DNA from: Pinus tabuliformis | Taxonomy: Eukaryota > Streptophyta > Pinopsida > Pinales > Pinaceae | Length of the DNA: 64,000 nucleotides | Direction: 5' to 3' | Assembly (NCBI GenBank): GCA_031772625.1 | Contig: CM062818.1 | Location: 1,276,816,277-1,276,880,276, forward strand | Shown: one piece after another, positions 33,963 through 45,460 of the stretch | Numbering within the stretch: position 1 is the stretch's first letter | Layout: the number at the start of each line of letters is the position of its first letter | Made by a program: the position numbers and the translations under genes | The notes under the pieces: generated by a model | Told to the model about the DNA's origin: nothing | Database searches by the model: none | What the model saw: the letters and a program-made list of their open reading frames with translations, nothing else

Positions 33963-34526
33963 GCCTCAATAAGTCCATATCTATTTAATTGATGCCCCTA
34001 GAGCTCATTTGTAAATTCGATCTTGGAGCTCTATCATATCGAAGGAGATAAAGGAGCCTTCGAGGGGGTTTGCGGTGCTTTTCTGGGTAAGTTTTTATTT
34101 TGTCATCTTTTGTCGCTTTTTCCATCACTTTTTGTTGTTTGGCTTATGTGAGTGATTTTTTTCTTGTTTCTTTTCATGGTTGCTAATGTTTTCATGTATA
34201 TTAGATTGTTCAAGTGTTGATTCGGTTTGTCATTCACCTTTCACAAGTGTCACATTAGTTTTCTTGTTTTTTCTCATTAGTGATCGTCATTGCAACAACT
34301 CTTCTTGCATGTTTGTTTTTCCTTTTAAATGTTAATATTCCACACTTGTTTTGCACTGATCTATCCATACTTAGTCATATCTTCACTTTAAAATGCACTA
34401 TCACTCAGATTTTCTTGTTTCCCACACTCTCACCAGGCAGATATGCTCATTTCTTGGCCAGTTTTCACCTTGTATAGTTAGGCATTACCCAAGTCTGAGG
34501 CTCAAGCTCTCAGCTTGGCCCCCGAG
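33963..34526. other. No recognised gene
   Basis: T-rich sequence between the copia host and array 3. Only short ORFs are present. Confidence 0.4.
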
Positions 34527-34760
34527 ATTGTGCAATGCGCAGTACAGGCTGAACCAACTGCAAATTGTGTAGTTCTAGGGCTCATGCCTACCTCCTTGGC
34601 CACTGAGACTATGTAATGCACAGTCTCCCTCATAGTCCACCAAGGATGGACTGCACATTGCGTAGTCTCTAGCCTCAATTTGCATCACTGGATGCAAAGA
34701 CTGCACAATGCGTAGTTCCCACAGCTAGTCTCCCTCCCTTCACTTCTAGAATTGTGCAAT
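34527..34760. repeat. Phased array of short near-palindromes (array 3, 6 sites)
   Basis: Sites are ATTGTGCAAT (34527), ATTGTGTAGT (34564), ACTATGTAAT (34608), ATTGCGTAGT (34657), CAATGCGTAGT (34706) and ATTGTGCAAT (34751). The steps are 37-50 bp. Several copies are preceded by CTGCACA or a CTGAG-like word. The ATTGCGTAGT form is the reverse complement of ACTACGCAAT, close to array 2, so this array may lie in the opposite orientation. It is upstream of pseudogene X. Confidence 0.6.
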
Positions 34761-34903
34761 TTTATCAGTCAATGCATGTGGTTGTGTCTGATATTGCTTT
34801 GTAATTTGATTTACTGAAGCTAATTTATGTCTTCCATAAGTGCTTTTTCCTGTCACAGGTATTGCAGGTGTTGGGAATTTCTCTTCATCAATCACTGTTA
34901 TTA

Positions 34904-37880
34904 TGGCACCCAAGACAACTACTTCAAAGGATATGACAAAGAGAAAAACTGGGGAGGAAGGTGAGAGTACACCATTTTATTGCTAGTATACTTAGACACT
35001 CAACTATTTGTAGAAAAGGAATCAGATATCACATGGCAGAAGGTGAATGAAATTTTCTCAACAAAGACCTTCAAAGAAGATATGGAAGACCGGTAGGTGT
35101 ACAATAATGTTCAAAAGTCAGGGTTACATGGGGTTGCGTGCAGGTACCCAACATTTCCATGTGCAGATGTTATCAGTTGGCTATTGTCTCACATAGATCC
35201 AAAGACTGTGACTCTTGGTAATACCATTGGATGGAGGCTCGCATCTTTTCTGGAAGCAAATTATCATCTCATGTACCATTTTCTTGAGCCAGAATCGCTC
35301 ATGGATTCGTTATTTTATGCGAAAACCATCCACTTGAGAACCAAGTAGATTGCTAAAGGTTAGGTGAAAGAGCCATAAAATTTTCGTTAGACACCCACCA
35401 ACACATACACGACAAAATATCTCAGGAGGGTCTATCAACTATTGATAATCTTATGTTGCAGAATCTATGGTTAGCAGAGCACCAAGACCTATCCTAAAGG
35501 GCGGGATTTCTTATTGGACTAGGTTCTGAACGAAGGTAAACCATTCAACTAGTTATATTTGCCGGCTCAACAATTGCGGATCCATGTGTTTAATTCCCTT
35601 AGTCCTCCCATAGGCGAGAAATATATATTTTATATGTATGCATATCTACTAGATGCAATCTATGCACACAATGCATTCCTTGGCATGAATTGGACTTGGA
35701 CACCACGGGAACCTTCCGTGTATATTTATTGCAAGTTGCTTTTGGAGTGCAGCCATAGAGGAGTAATGGAGAAGCTAATTGATCACTTTCTCATTCTGTT
35801 TTACAAGATGATCTTTGAGGAAGAGACACCTTATCACATGGGGCAACGGAAGTAGTATCGCAGATAGCAGATTGGTTTGCTTCACCGGATGACACTTTCC
35901 TTTGAGTGTTCAATGGAAAGAAGTCACCACATGTCTTACAATGGTATGCCATCGACAAGCTAGTCATGCAAGAAGTTGCATATCATCTCTCCATAGGGTT
36001 ATCAGTAGCTCTGTACAGGAAAAATAAAGCACCTTGGCCATCTCTTCCTATGCAGATCGGATTGTAAGAAATTAAGAACTTGATAGTTGCAGATACCGGA
36101 GGGAAAGCGATAGAGAAATTTGCATTCATTACTCGGGACTTCAATCCGTATGATCTGAGGAGTATTTGCAAAGACCACTGTGTGAGAATCCATTTTTAGT
36201 GGCTAAGCAAGACCTTTCACTGGCCGGAGGAGGATGGATGGAGGAATTGTTACAAGGTCTCCAATTCTCGTGAGTTGATCAATTTAGCAAGAACTTCACA
36301 AGTTGTTTCACAATAGGCAGACACTCCAGAGGGAGCACTGGCAGAAGTACACAACCCATTGCATGAGAAGGAAAAGAGGAAGGTTGTGCACAGTCCAAGG
36401 GGAGAACGAAGCCGCAAGATGAAAGCAAATCCAACCATTATGAAAGCAGCTTGAGTAGTAGAGAAGAAGAGGAAATAGAGGGTGCAAGAAGAAGAACAGA
36501 AGTAGAGGGAAGAACATGCATAGAAGAGGAAAGAAGAAGAAGAGAAGTAGAAGCAAGAAGAAGAAGAAAGGTGAAGATCAAAGACAATAGTAGAAGAAAT
36601 AATGCAGAGGCAAGCTAAAGAGCTAGAACATAACCAACAATCAGGGGAGGATAGAAAACAGATGTAGGACAAAGAGATTACTCAAGAGATAAAGGAGTTG
36701 ATTGAAACTCAGGACATGAAGGAACCAGAGCTGTAGAACCAAGATGTCCACCTGATGCCAAGTACACAGCATGTCACCATTTAGTCTCTCGATCCTCCAA
36801 CAGAGCAAGCTCCAAGCGAGGAAAAGGATATTGTTCCTCTCGATGATGGTTTGGTGATGGATATGTACAATTTGACTTATGACGAGCTTAAGAAAAAGAT
36901 TGTAGAAGTCAAGGAAGAAAAATTTTCCGGAGGACCTCGCATATCATGCATTCATTAGAGAAAGGATGATTGTGACTGACACTAGAATAAATCCAGGTTT
37001 TGTTGTCGCAGCTAACTTGGCCTTCACATGCGCTTCAAATTCAATACAAATTATTTGTTGGCTGAGAACAAGCAATTGGCAAAGAACTTGCAAGTTGTTA
37101 GGCAAGAGGTTAAACAATTCTGAGCAGCAGCTCAGAATGCAGCTTCCGCACATGTCCATCTTGAAGAACTTAAGGAAACAATACTCGATGAAGTATTGAC
37201 ACTTGGAGAGACCATGTTGAGTCTTTATGAGGAGCTTGTTAGCATGCATAAGACAATTTTCCACTTGCATGGCTTGCAACAATAGTGTAAATATTTTGTC
37301 AAAACTCTCAGGAATATACAAGTTTCCATCGTTGTTGTGCATGAATGGTCAATGCAATACAAAGAGTTACTGCTTGAATTGGGAAAGAAAACAAGACAAC
37401 TGGCATAGTTGGAGAAAGAAAGAGTTTGGATATTGATCCAGAATAACAAACAACTCGCCTCGTTCATTGGTAGAATTAAAGCCTCATATGGACGGTTATA
37501 CAATGACACAGATGTCTTGGTGAAGTCCCACAGGATCCCATCAGTCGGTTCACTCATAGAGATCAAGTGTAGGAACTAGGTCAGACAAGAGATTAACGAA
37601 TACTTGGAATAATGGAGATAGGTAACCATCAAGGAAGGTCTTAAGGTACATAGACAGATATGCAAAAGTACATTGGCGGCCCTGTCCAAATTAACACAAT
37701 GTTGCTCCTACTCAAGAAGGAAATAGAAACTGGTTCCAAGTCAGTGTACCTGAATGCCATGGAGGCTAGAGTCTGCTTCCATCCTAACACCATCACACAG
37801 TTTGGGGATATCATTAAGTTGTATAGAACTTGACATCGTTATGTGGTCGAGAGACATCAAGTGGAAGTTGTTGAGCTAGA
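34904..37880 (+). pseudogene. Long unrecognised pseudogene X
   Basis: Coding-like text starts at MAPKTTTSKDMTKRKTGEEG (34904). It continues with stops and shifts through WQKVNEIFSTKTFKEDM, YPTFPCADVISWLLSHIDPKTV, MNWTWTPREPSVYIYCKLLLE (35559-35855) and IEKFAFITRDFNPYDLRSICK. A Lys/Glu-rich charged segment follows (36440-36620), then helical text to about 37880 (LLAENKQLAKNLQVVRQEV). One frame stays consistent from 36311 to 36956 with 11 stops, all TAG or TGA. I do not recognise the family. A mobile-element protein is possible, given its size, decay and the LTR-like repeat that follows. Confidence 0.5.
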
Positions 37881-37899
37881 TTTTCCCCAAACTCAAGCA

Positions 37900-38836
37900 T
37901 GATATGTTTTGTCTTATTAGGCTGTCTAGTTGGCTCTACCTAATTTTGTCTTATGTGGGTACGAGTGTAAATTGTAATATTATTTGTAATTAATTTGTAA
38001 GTAGAATTCCAAGTGCCAATATTGGAATGTGAAGAGTCATGATGTAATGTAATGAGTCATTTTGTAAAGAAGTTGAAGAGTCACCCCCTCTTGTTATAAA
38101 TACACCCTCATAACTCATGTAAAGGGATTTTGGGAGCCAAGCTTTTGGCTAGGCTTAGGCTTAGAATCAGGAGCTTGGGAGTTTGTGAGAGCCTTGGCTT
38201 CTTCGTAGCATAGAGGGAGTATCTTTCTTTGGAGGAGCAAGTGATGTTGACTTCACGTTCCACTATTGGGGCTAGTGGTCTGTCAATGGTGTATGTATGA
38301 TTGGAACTTTCACTTAATAAAAGCTCAGAGCCGACACGTTTTCATGCATATGTTGTGAATATAGTAGGACTATTCTTGTTATGTTTGCAATGTATGTTAT
38401 TTAACTTACACTTATGCTTATGAACTATTTCATTTGCATTGGTACGAATCTTGTTGAATGCATGTTGTTGTTTAATTCCATCATTGTTAACTTCTCAACC
38501 ATTTCACATATTACCTTGTGATGTCATTTATGACATGCGTTCCTTTCAAGATGTGCACTATTATAGGCTTCTAAAGGGCTCACTCATTTTCCCTTTCATG
38601 TGTTAGATCGTTGATGCATCGCATCTGACTTTCCACAGGGTCACACACTTGTTCCCACCAAAGTCACCATACATCACTTTATGCATTATTACATCCAAGG
38701 CACATCATTAAAATCCAATGCATCGACAATTGGGTTGTATTCCGAATGGGACTCCTACACCAAATGATGTTAAGTCTAATTGAGGCTTCATATCGAGGAG
38801 ATCCCCTGAATCTTGGTGGGTCCAGCACCGTCAACA
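37900..38836 (+). repeat. LTR-like repeat, copy 2 (possible solo or 3' LTR)
   Basis: From 38217 to 38836 it aligns with 19756-20368. Upstream, TTATAAATACACCC (about 38094) looks like a plant TATA box. The end ACCGTCAACA has the CA of an LTR. The start is not resolved. Whether it belongs to X or is a solo LTR is unknown, since no matching 5' copy lies before X. Confidence 0.55.
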
Positions 38837-40500
38837 TTATGATTTTATAGGAGGTTTTTTATCCTTTTGGTTCCCTTTGATCTGAGAACTTCAACCACCT
38901 CATTTCAATCTTACGATATAGTCTTTATGCTAGGTAATATGTACTTTGTTACATGTTAGGATGGAAATTATAAGGTAGTAATGAAATTATTGTACTATTT
39001 AATATACATCATTATGTGAATATGATTGAAATGTGTTCAAGATCTTTTCCACCATTTCTTGATTTTCTTGTTCTTTATCTTTTTCATTTTTACATGTTTT
39101 GTTCCTTGAGACTACCAAGGAAATACAATGTTGAATCCCCATTTTAGTAGATTTAGTGAGAGGGTTCTCTCTTTATCCTTTTAATGCCTTGTTGGGATTT
39201 CTCTAGAAAACCTGCTCCTTCCTCAATGGAGGCCTTGAAGATCCTAATCAAAGACCCAAAGGCTGAAGCAATGAAGAAGTAAATATTAGTGGATAAATGA
39301 GTCAACATTTGAGATGATGAATTGGAACAATTGAGGTTGGAAAAAATGAATTGCAAGACTATCTTTGCGAAGTAATCTCTTCAATGTTATCTGGTTATTT
39401 TATACAAAAATCAAAACAATTTGAAATGAATTAGAAGAGAGCAAATGCTAAAAATAATGTGTGGTAATATCACCACTTGATGACACATTTGATAGGAAAA
39501 GAAATACCCATAATATTAAAAAAAGTATTTACAAACATAGTTACACCAAAACCAATTAATTATTGTACCAAACCATTACATTACTCATAAACACCACCTT
39601 CATAATCTTACTGGTTGACATAAAAGTTACAATATGTGGAAACTTATAAAATTATAAAATTCACATGATAATTAGTGTAGGTAATGAATGTCTTTACACA
39701 CATCATTAGAGTGAATAGAATTCTAATGAATCTAGATAATGCATGTCCTCGTAACACCATTATTGGATCCTGTGATTTCAAAAACATTTTATCATGCAAA
39801 TTTCTTGTCTCATCAATATTTATTATATCAGACACACACAATGATTATTTCATATTTTATCTTGATTTTGATGTATTGCATTTCATGGGGTTGGAGTGTA
39901 ATGGTATGTCCAAAGGGAAAGCTGCGTATCAAAAAGGTGTTTAGTGTGACTGGGAGGAAGGTTGGTGTGATTGTTGATTTTTTACCCATCCATGTCTAAA
40001 GATTAAATTTCGGAACAAATAACAAGCCAATTTCTGATTGGCAAACCGTCCCATTTTTAGCACCTGTTGGATTTAAAAGATTTAACAGCAAATAATTATA
40101 ATCATATGAAGAAATTAGCATAACCCATGATAAACCAGATCTATTTTTAGTTAATTACTACAGAATACAAGGTACCACAGAAGTGAGAGGACCAATCAAG
40201 TCATAGGTAAGATGAGTAATTTAATGGGTGGAACAATCAAGTTATAGGTAAGATTAGTAATTAATGGGTGATAGTTAAATTGATCTTAATGGCAGATTTC
40301 AAGAATATTTTGAAACATCATAAACAAAATTACAGATCTTAAGAATATTTAGAAATATCACAAACAACAGTAAGACATTTAATTTGAAACCAAGTATTGA
40401 AGAAATGAATTAACTAAACTGGATGGGATCCCCTGAAATCCGTTTACTACATACTGTGCTTAGTAAGAAAACTGTGCATTATGCAATCTCAGTAACCAAA
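38837..40500. other. AT-rich intergenic sequence, no recognised gene
   Basis: Short ORFs only. A short duplication (GGTAAGATTAGTAATTAATGGGTG-like, about 40205-40270) is visible. It lies downstream of the acidic-protein gene. Confidence 0.45.
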
Positions 40501-40637
40501 ATGATAAATTAAACCCCGGAACTGGGCAGTGCCATAGTCCAAGCTCTCGCTTGAGCCTTAGGAAACAGTTTCTTAGCATACTATTATATAAGTTTTTAGC
40601 ATCAACACTAACATCCCCAAATGATCCATACAGACAT

Positions 40638-40647
40638 TTTATTTATT
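40638..40647 (-). terminator. Polyadenylation signal of the acidic-protein gene
   Basis: On the minus strand AATAAATAAA lies about 20-30 nt after the stop codon, with another AATAAA-like run overlapping the stop. The cleavage site would be a little further left. Confidence 0.5.
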
Positions 40648-40667
40648 CGTTTCCCATAGCCATTCTT

Positions 40668-41888
40668 TTATTCTTCAGCCTTACCCTCACCCTCGGGCTT
40701 CTCTTCAACGGGAACTGCTTCAGCTGGCTTTGCTTCTTCAACAGCACTCTCTTTCACTGATGCAATTTTTTCTTCTGGAACTTCAGCTGGTGTTTCTTCC
40801 TTGGCCAAAATCTCTTCACCCTTTTCTTCTGCTGCCGTTTCAACAGCCGCGCTTTCGGCGGGAGCTTCAGCTGCAAATCCTTCTTTAGCGAGATCGGCTT
40901 CTTCGGGCACTTGGGCAGCTTCCACCTGGGCCGATTCTGATTCGCCCTCCAAAGCAGGGGGCGCTACACTTATTTCCTCTGCAGAAGCCTCACCCGTGGT
41001 GGGGGCATCATCAACTTTTTCCTCTGTGGCAGGAACCTCCTCAGCAGGAGTAGAGGCAGGAGCATCTTCCTCCAAGGCCTTTTCGGTCGCGGGTTCGATC
41101 TCGGTAACTTTCACAGCATCCTCTGCGGCCTTCACCTGTTCTTCCTTTGCAATCAATCCAACAGACGAAGCAACCTGCGAAAACAATCCATGATGATAGT
41201 TATTCAATGATCAATCGGTAAATGCTTTGCTGGCAAAGTATAAATCGATTTAAATCTTTCTCCAATAAAAGTTTAAATTCCTAAGAAGGTTTTTTAGTTA
41301 GATTTATTTCTAATTAAAAAATTTGGGTTCAGAGTAGTTTTAAGATATATATATAGTCTTATTCAGGATTGGATTAGGGACTTGGGACTAAACCTCCCCA
41401 TTTAACCATTAGATTACATTTTTGAGACTAAATTTCCTCGAAAATAGGTTTCGAGGCCTAAAAAGCAAAATAGTAAAAGCCCTGATGGTTGATGCCAAGA
41501 TGGGTATAGGAGCGGTTAAATTTGGTCTTAATAAGATATCAAATATTTTGGATATTTTGAATATTTGATAAATCTTGAAAGAACAAGAAAAAAGAAATAG
41601 TGGTGTCTAAAGACATGGTTATGGATCTTATCGCCACACAAACTAATTAATATAGAGCCTTTTCTCTTTAAATAAACTATTACAGTAAAACTGAATATAA
41701 AAATTAAAGATGCATAGCCAATTTTGAAATACTCAGAAAAATAGTGGTATCTAAAAACACTGTTTCTATGACCATAAAAATAAACTACATTAAAGAAATG
41801 AATTAAACAAATCTCTGAACATTACAAACATAAACTTGGCAATGCCAAGATTACTCAAGTTTCCTTGATATACCTCAACAGTGGCCAT
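40668..41888 (-). CDS. Acidic Ala/Glu/Pro-rich protein, two exons (173 aa), possibly stress-related
   Basis: Exon 1 coding (41888-41874) is ATG GCC ACT GTT GAG. A 699-bp intron starts GTATAT and ends TTTTCGCAG (41873-41175). Exon 2 (41174-40668) continues VASSVGLIAKEEQVK and ends GEGKAEE at a TAA. Both joints are in phase 0. The 173-residue product is almost wholly Ala, Glu, Pro, Val and Lys, with repeated AEE/PAE/EEK words. There is no signal peptide, membrane segment or Cys, so it is probably a disordered soluble protein. The start MATVEV and the composition recall plant proteins annotated as salt-stress root protein RS1-like. That link is from memory and unsure. ORF extension through the intron (MNNYHHGLFSQ) is less likely because of the good splice sites, TATA box and conserved-looking start. 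Confidence 0.75.
41175..41873 (-). other. Intron of the acidic-protein gene
   Basis: A GT-AG intron of 699 bp, AT-rich as usual in plants, with a pyrimidine-rich TTGTTTTCGCAG acceptor. It splits the reading frame after the fifth codon. Confidence 0.7.
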
Positions 41889-42019
41889 ATCAAGAATTTC
41901 TATAAAGAGTCGATAAAGCAGTTAGCTCTGCAGAAATCGAATCAATCTGATCAGAAAAGCTTGATGGCTCGGCTAGTTTAGCACTGGAAATCCTATGCTA
42001 CAAGTGTCCCTGGTGGGCT

Positions 42020-42027
42020 ATTTATAC
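42020..42027 (-). promoter_or_regulatory. TATA box of the acidic-protein gene
   Basis: The minus strand reads GGTATAAATAGCCC, a strong plant TATA box. It lies about 135 bp upstream of the proposed ATG, implying transcription start near 41990 and a leader of about 100 nt. Confidence 0.75.
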
Positions 42028-42141
42028 CATAAGGGAGATGCTTTTCTTTCATTTTTCCCAAGGATCGGAAATAATTAACTTAAAGACCCCGCCGGATGCG
42101 TCAGCATGAATCCGAGAAGTCGTAGGTGTCCTCGACTAACT

Positions 42142-42149
42142 GACACGTC
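42142..42149 (-). promoter_or_regulatory. ABRE-like element (ACGTGTC)
   Basis: The minus strand carries ACGTGTC, about 150 bp upstream of the predicted transcription start, within a GC-rich stretch (42090-42260). ACGTGTC is a known abscisic-acid response element bound by bZIP factors. Function here is inferred. Confidence 0.5.
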
Positions 42150-42410
42150 TCGGGGCCCACCTGATTACAAGACAGTCTGGACGGCCATCCCTCCCTTCGT
42201 ACCCTCACCGCCCATCTGATGTGTCAGTGGCCAAACCAGCCTGGAATACACGGGGATGGCCCCACCGTTTGACAACTTTTTCTCTGCTGAATCATTCCGA
42301 CAATTTTTCGGTTTGTTTAATGTCCTCCGCATGGTAAATTTTTGCCACTAGTTCAGTGAACGAATCTGACATTTTCAAGAAGAGCACTGTATGATGTGGA
42401 AAATTTTAAT

Positions 42411-42420
42411 GCCACGTCAC
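42411..42420 (-). promoter_or_regulatory. G/C-box (GTGACGTGGC) upstream of the acidic-protein gene
   Basis: The minus strand reads GTGACGTGGC, containing the bZIP-type TGACGTGG, about 420 bp upstream of the predicted start. With the site at 42142 it makes a pair of ACGT elements. Confidence 0.45.
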
Positions 42421-42429
42421 TTTTGATTT

Positions 42430-43022
42430 GTGTTGGGCCGTTGTGAGTGAACGGAATCTTATGTTGTTTCTAGAAGCTTTTGGTTGGTCAAAAGGCTCTC
42501 GATGGGCGCAGTAAATTAAATGATTAAGTCGTTAATCTTATGTAGTAAAATTGGTTGTTATGGTAATGATGAACATTATTAGTGTTCCCAATAATTAGTT
42601 TTAATTTATTGATTTATAGGAAAAAACTGTAAAAAAAATATTTGGGTTATTTAAAATTTTATTTCAGTATTTAAAAAATTTAAGAAAAATATTTCGAGTG
42701 ATAGAAATAAAAATTAGAAAGGTAAATGCTATAAGAAATATTTTGAATAATTTTAATATAAGCATTTTCATGTCATTACAGTAAGTTAAAAGGTTAGAAA
42801 GGTTAGTATTGTAATATATATTTTGAAATTAAGATGAAATGAAATACAAGATAATGTGAAGAGTTTTTCATCCTCAAAACTCTTTTTATTCCAAAGATGA
42901 CACATTTTTTTGAGCCACAATGTTTTAGGCATTGTCTAATGCCTAGTTACATTATGATGTTCATAGGAGTCTGGTCTTGTTTTAGCAATGTTGATTTTCT
43001 TCTTAATGTTACTCAAAGTAGA
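42430..43022. other. AT-rich sequence, no recognised gene
   Basis: Upstream side of the acidic-protein gene, grading into LINE-related sequence. No ORF of interest. Confidence 0.4.
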
Positions 43023-43143
43023 TAGATATTTTTTATCTTCCCATGAGGGTTAACCACCTCCTTGTTGTATCTTAATTTTCTTTAGATATTTTTGATCTTC
43101 CAATGAGGGGTAATCACCTCCTTGTTGTATCTTAATTTTCTTT
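43023..43143. repeat. Tandem duplication of about 61 bp
   Basis: TTGATCTTCCAATGAGGGG-type sequence followed by CACCTCCTTGTTGTATCTTA occurs twice in succession, with several differences between copies. Confidence 0.75.
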
Positions 43144-43379
43144 TATCCTCTCACTCTTTATTGCAACACTATTTCTCCTTGAAATTAGAAGTAATAATGT
43201 TTTTAATATTAATAAGTGGCCTCTTCCTTAATTCCCCAATGATCTACCTAAGACTTACAATCTTTATGCCAACCTTAATTGACCCACAACTCATTTTGAA
43301 TATAGTTTGAAGTGATCTTAGGTATCGTCTTCCATTCCATGTTTTTTTTTTTTTTATCTTGTACTAGTACACAATGTAC

Positions 43380-43720
43380 CTAGTCCTAACCATGTTTTCA
43401 ATGGGGGAAAGCCATGCTTTTGTGAGGAGGATAAGATATGATGTCTTGCTTTTAATTTTAAGATTAAAGGTTATAAAATGCTTTTGGATTTTCTCAATCC
43501 TTCTCCATGATTCTTTAGAGATGTTATAAGCCCAAACTTTTCAACCATATAAGACAATAGGAATGACAAGGGCCATAAAGAGAAGTTGTTTTTTATCCCA
43601 AATCCACAAGTATACTAATTTATAAAATCCTCTTCTCAAATCTGAAATAAGCTAGTGTTTTTTTAATTTATTCCATTCGTTAGCTATAGGTATTGTGTTA
43701 AACATTTATCTACAATCAAC
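43380..43720 (-). pseudogene. LINE (non-LTR) reverse transcriptase C-terminal fragment
   Basis: The minus strand reads LLFMALVIPIVLYG, a stop, KVWAYNISKESWRRIEKIQKHF and TSYLILLTKAWLSPIENM. The YG..VW....S...W..IE.IQK.F pattern is that of the region after the RT domain in plant LINEs. One stop falls where most copies have Val or Glu. No upstream RT palm was recognised, so only a 5'-truncated stub remains, as is usual for LINEs. It lies just left of copia element E. Confidence 0.65.
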
Positions 43721-43801
43721 AAAGAAACAAAGGAGATTGGTTTCATTACAATGTTCATCTGTAATAATCTTAAGCATAATAAGAGGGTCAAAGTTGAATG
43801 A

Positions 43802-43994
43802 TGACTTTTCAGGTCAAGGAAAATAACCCCCAAATTTTATTGTGTTTCTTTAATGTAGACAAGATGATATAACATGAGGAGGTGTGACATTTGGAATCCA
43901 TATTCTAATATCACTTCCTATTCTATCTCTTCATTTTCCTATATTTATATATTTACAAATTGTCACCTAATTCCTGAGGATTAGGTGTCTAACA
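43802..43994 (-). repeat. 3' LTR of element E (about 190 bp)
   Basis: On the minus strand it starts TGTTAGACACCTAATCCTC, after a purine tract AAGGGGGAA. It aligns with 49459-49646 (for example ATGAGGAGGTGTGACATTTGG versus ATGAGCAAGTGTGACCTTTGG). The left boundary is approximate. Confidence 0.75.
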
Positions 43995-45460
43995 TTCCCC
44001 CTTGAATATAAAGGGGTGTTTGTGAGTCCAAGCATCATTATGAATCTTTCAAACATTTCTCTTCCAAGTGCTTTGGTGAAGATTTCTACAATTTTCTTAT
44101 TTATGGAACAATGTTGTAGATGAATAGTCTTGGAATAAACATGATGTCGAATCAAATGATACTTTGTGTTGATATGTTTAGTCGACCATGGAATTTGGGA
44201 TTTTTGGCCAACTTAACTACAAAAGTAATGCCAGTCAGAAAGGGAGTAGAGTTCACTTATTCCTCCTGCAAGTCTTCAAAAAATTTCCGGAGCCATATGA
44301 TCCCCTTGGATACTTTTGCAACTACTACATATTCTGCCTCTATTGTGGAATATGCTAGAACTGATTGTTTGCATGACCTCCAAGATACAACTCTTGATCC
44401 AAGACTTATAACATAGTCATAAGTAGACACTCCTCTTTCCTTATATCCATCAAAGTCTAAATCAAAATATCCAATCAAACTGAAGTCATCCACCTGTGAA
44501 TACTTGAGTCCAAAGTCTTGAGTTCCTTTCAAGTACTTTAGAACCCTTTTTGCAGCAAACCAATGTCATTCACAAGGCTTTTGTATAAAACTTGAAAGGA
44601 TTCCAACAACAAATGAAATGTCTAGTCTGATAGTGGTGTGGTAAATAAGACTTCCCACAAGTTTTCTATACTTAGTTGCATCCTCAAATTCATTGCCTTC
44701 TTTATATGTGAGCTTCAAATTTTGTTCCATTGGAGTGGACAAAGGAATACATTCAACCATGCCAAACGTGTTAAAAAATTATCTAATGTACTTCTTTTGA
44801 GAGAGGAATATATAACTTTGTTGTTGGGCACTTCAATGCCCAAGAAGTAGTGATATTTTCCGAAATTTGTAATCTCAATTCCTTTCTTCAACTCTTTCTT
44901 TATGGATGCAAGATAGTTGTCATTGTTCCCTATCATCACATATCATCTATATATACCACAAGATAAAAAATAAATTTTCCAACTTTCTCGTAAAATAGAT
45001 TTGCATCATCTTGATTAAAGTGTTTGAAATTTAATTTCAAAAGATTCTCTATCAAATTTTCATATCGAACTCATGGTGCTTATTTTATACCATATAAGGA
45101 TTTGATGAGTTTACAAACTTTATGTTGTTGTCTCTTCACAACAAATACCTTTGGTTGAGATATGAAGACATTTGCTTTCAATTCTCCATTCAAGAAAGAA
45201 GTATTCACATACATATGATGAAATTTCCATCCATTCTAAGCTTCCAAGACAAAGAGAGTCTAGATGGTGTCCCATTTTGTTGTAGGAGAAAAGGTCTCTT
45301 CATAATCAACACCTTCTTTTTGTGCAAATAATTTGGCCACAAGCCTTGCTTTATGCTTGTCAAGTGAGCCATCTGATTTATAAAAAAAATTTTGTAGACT
45401 CACTTGTAGCCAATAGGTTTGGTTCCAAATGGAGGGTCCACTAGCTTCCATGTTCCATTC
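43995..45460 (-). pseudogene. Broken RT and RNase H of copia element E
   Basis: The start of RT is at 45260-45451 (KSDGSLDKHKARLVAK, GVDYEETFSP). The catalytic box reads VVYIDDM at about 44945-44965 (YIDD intact), followed at once by a stop. Further fragments are NFGKYHYFLGIEV (44715-44939), STPMEQNLKL...YRKLVGSLIYHT (44566-44760), and RNase H SRVVSWRSCKQSVLAYSTIEAEY (44257-44532). The end, IFTKALGREMFERF, is at 43967-44155. This is the usual copia series, in several frames. Confidence 0.85.

Noticed and set aside
36250..36672. Minus-strand ORF rich in Ser, Cys and Phe
   Set aside because: Antisense of the Lys/Glu-rich segment of pseudogene X; its openness comes from purine-rich codons on the other strand.
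36311..36956. Reassigned TAG codon (alternative genetic code) in X
   Set aside because: Neighbouring elements B and C and the acidic-protein gene use the standard code, and X also has frameshifts. Mutational decay explains the pattern.
40801..41193. 130-codon plus-strand ORF rich in Ala and Ser
   Set aside because: Exact antisense of exon 2 of the acidic-protein gene; the minus strand has splice sites, TATA box and polyadenylation signal.
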